Source of the DNA: Caballeronia sp. TF1N1
Lineage (GTDB): Bacteria; Pseudomonadota; Gammaproteobacteria; Burkholderiales; Burkholderiaceae
Length of the DNA stretch: 64,000 nucleotides
Direction of reading: 5' to 3'
Assembly: GCF_022878925.1 (NCBI RefSeq)
Contig: NZ_CP084629.1
Location: 62,001 to 126,000 of the forward strand
This document shows positions 62,750 to 64,000 of this stretch, in pieces. The stretch's first letter is position 1. Every line of letters begins with the position of its first letter. The notes beneath the pieces were generated by a model, which worked only from the letters and a program-made list of their open reading frames with translations, did no database searches and was not told the origin of the DNA. The translations under genes were made by a program, and so were the position numbers.

Positions 62750-63828
62750 GACGGATTGCCCTGCGCATGCGTGCTGGCGCTCGCTTGCGACGACTTGCCA
62801 GCGTACGGGTTGTAGTCGTTCGTGTAGACATCCTTGACTGCAACCTTGCCCTTCGGGATCTTGCCAGCCTGTTCGAGAATGTCGATGTAGTACTGGATCG
62901 GCGGCTCGGTTACGACGAGATCCTTCACATAGGCATAACGCTCGACCAGCTTCACGTCGATACCCAACCGCTCCGCCGTAAGCTGACGCGCTTCGTCAGG
63001 GTGCGCGTTGACCCAGTTCCCCGCCTTCGCAATAGCCGTGACAAAGTCCTTCACCGCTTGCGGATGCGCCCGCGCAAACGCGCCATTCACGCTATACGGC
63101 GCCATTCCGCCGAGGCCACCGTCTTCGTCCCAATCGCTCCATAACTTGTGCAATTGCGGATCGGCTTCCGCCGCGCCGGAAAACGGCGGGTGAATGATGG
63201 CGATATCCACGTTCTTCGTTACGAGCGCCTGCTGCGACTGATTGTCGGGCACGACGAGCCAATTCACCTTCGAGACATCCACGCCATGCTGCGACAAATA
63301 CTTCTTCGTCACGAACTCCGCGCATGCGCCGAAGCTGTTGAACGCCACCGTCTTGCCTTCGAAGTCCTTTGGTCCGCGAATACCCGAATCGGCGCGGGAG
63401 AAATACTTCATGTGCGGTGCATCGGGCAGCGTCTCGCCGCCAGCCGAGACCACCTTGATGTCCGCGCCGCTTGCAATGGCCGAGATGACGAGCGGCACCA
63501 TGCGCGTGCCGAAGTCGATCTCGCCCGTGCCGACGAGCGGAATGATCTGCGGTGCGGAGATTTTGCCGACGTACTTGGGCCGCGTGCTCGTGTTCTCGAA
63601 GTAGCCGAGCTTGTCGGCGAGATAGACGAGGTCGAACGCGGGGTTGTCGGGATATTTGAAGTAGGTGATTTCCTGCTTCGCCGACTTGTCTACCGATACC
63701 GACGAGCTCTGTACTTTCTCGGTGTCCGGCTTGCAGCCGCTTTGCAGAACGAGTACGGCAGCCGCGCAAGCCGCGACGAGAATCTTTCCGGCGCGACGGG
63801 GCCGGCGGTGCAAAAGGGACGCCATCAT
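62746..63828 (-). CDS. ABC transporter substrate-binding lipoprotein (SsuA/NrtA-like)
   Basis: A 360-aa lipoprotein (lipobox LVLQSGC) of the nitrate/sulfonate/taurine type (NMT1/SsuA fold): EITYFKYPDNPAFDLVYLADKLGYFENTSTRPKYVG opens the first lobe and DIAIIHPPFSGAAEAD and VTAIAKAGNWVNAHPDEARQL follow. The ATG at 63828 has a second ATG immediately after it; GGAA precedes. First gene of a four-gene operon (SBP, ATPase, permease, second SBP). The substrate is not readable; it is probably an organosulfur or small organic anion. Confidence 0.9.
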   Translation of the reverse strand: MMASLLHRRPRRAGKILVAACAAAVLVLQSGCKPDTEKVQSSSVSVDKSAKQEITYFKYPDNPAFDLVYLADKLGYFENTSTRPKYVGKISAPQIIPLVGTGEIDFGTRMVPLVISAIASGADIKVVSAGGETLPDAPHMKYFSRADSGIRGPKDFEGKTVAFNSFGACAEFVTKKYLSQHGVDVSKVNWLVVPDNQSQQALVTKNVDIAIIHPPFSGAAEADPQLHKLWSDWDEDGGLGGMAPYSVNGAFARAHPQAVKDFVTAIAKAGNWVNAHPDEARQLTAERLGIDVKLVERYAYVKDLVVTEPPIQYYIDILEQAGKIPKGKVAVKDVYTNDYNPYAGKSSQASASTHAQGNPS

Positions 63829-64000
63829 GATTTCCGCTGGGAGAGCACGGTTAGAGGCGGCGCTGGGTTCACACCAGCACCGTACTCCGCGATTCTCACT
63901 CAGCAGTCACGACGCGCAAACCAACAAAACATGCTTTGTTTAGATGGCAGCGTTCGAATACTTCAAGACTTTTGGCCGCGCCCCGTCTTCGCTTGCAATT
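63829..64000. other. region upstream of the ABC operon, to the window edge
   Basis: No gene is visible in these 172 bases. It probably carries the promoter of the ABC operon. Nothing is said of any regulator beyond the edge. Confidence 0.4.

Overview
This is a high-GC window with dense, short-spaced genes typical of a Burkholderiaceae chromosome or chromid. The best guess is Paraburkholderia or Caballeronia, judged from family content (many LysR, AraC and SDR genes, ACS-type MFS carriers, an mxaRSACKL block, VgrG/PAAR) and not from any marker gene. No rRNA, tRNA, CRISPR array, IS element or replication origin is visible. The only recombination gene is a lone tyrosine recombinase.

Layout. 0.4-3.4 kb: a secreted glycosidase-like lipoprotein and a SulP anion transporter, convergent on a strong hairpin. 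3.8-11.3 kb: a RidA protein, then a tartrate-type dicarboxylate locus (DUF2520 protein, aldehyde dehydrogenase, tartrate/D-malate dehydrogenase, LysR regulator, divergent MFS carrier, beta-hydroxyacid dehydrogenase). 11.6-13.8 kb: a TonB-dependent siderophore receptor behind a Fur-box-like palindrome. 13.8-19.2 kb: two SDRs divergent from a GlxA-type regulator, a lipoprotein with a duplicated SUOX-fold module, and a DHA2 exporter. 19.4-26.8 kb: a GH15 enzyme with a Gfo/Idh/MocA oxidoreductase, then a TetR regulator divergent from an epimerase, TIM-barrel isomerase and GMC oxidoreductase. 27-33.2 kb: two small proteins and a complete mxaRSACKL-type operon with no methanol dehydrogenase gene nearby. 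33.3-38.1 kb: a mechanosensitive channel, a DnaJ/TonB-C fusion and a small TpsA-like adhesin.

38.5-42.4 kb: an SDR/AraC pair, a 55-aa zinc-ribbon protein, a degenerate receiver and a methyltransferase. 42.9-47.6 kb: a urate-degradation locus with uraD, a LysR/MFS pair and two adjacent 5-hydroxyisourate hydrolases, one with a Tat signal. 47.6-49.6 kb: the tyrosine recombinase and an SDR. 49.7-54.6 kb: an operon of porin, PstS-like periplasmic protein and membrane GGDEF/EAL protein. 55.2-59.5 kb: PAAR followed by an 'evolved' VgrG whose AT-rich C-terminus carries an HESRH metallopeptidase-like motif. 59.8-63.8 kb: a small protein and an SsuABC/TauABC-like ABC transporter with two different binding proteins.

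The most notable items are the VgrG C-terminal domain with no visible immunity gene, the orphan mxaRSACKL operon, the exported/cytosolic pair of hydroxyisourate hydrolases, and the porin/binding-protein/c-di-GMP operon. Functions are assigned by reading motifs by eye. No database search was run.
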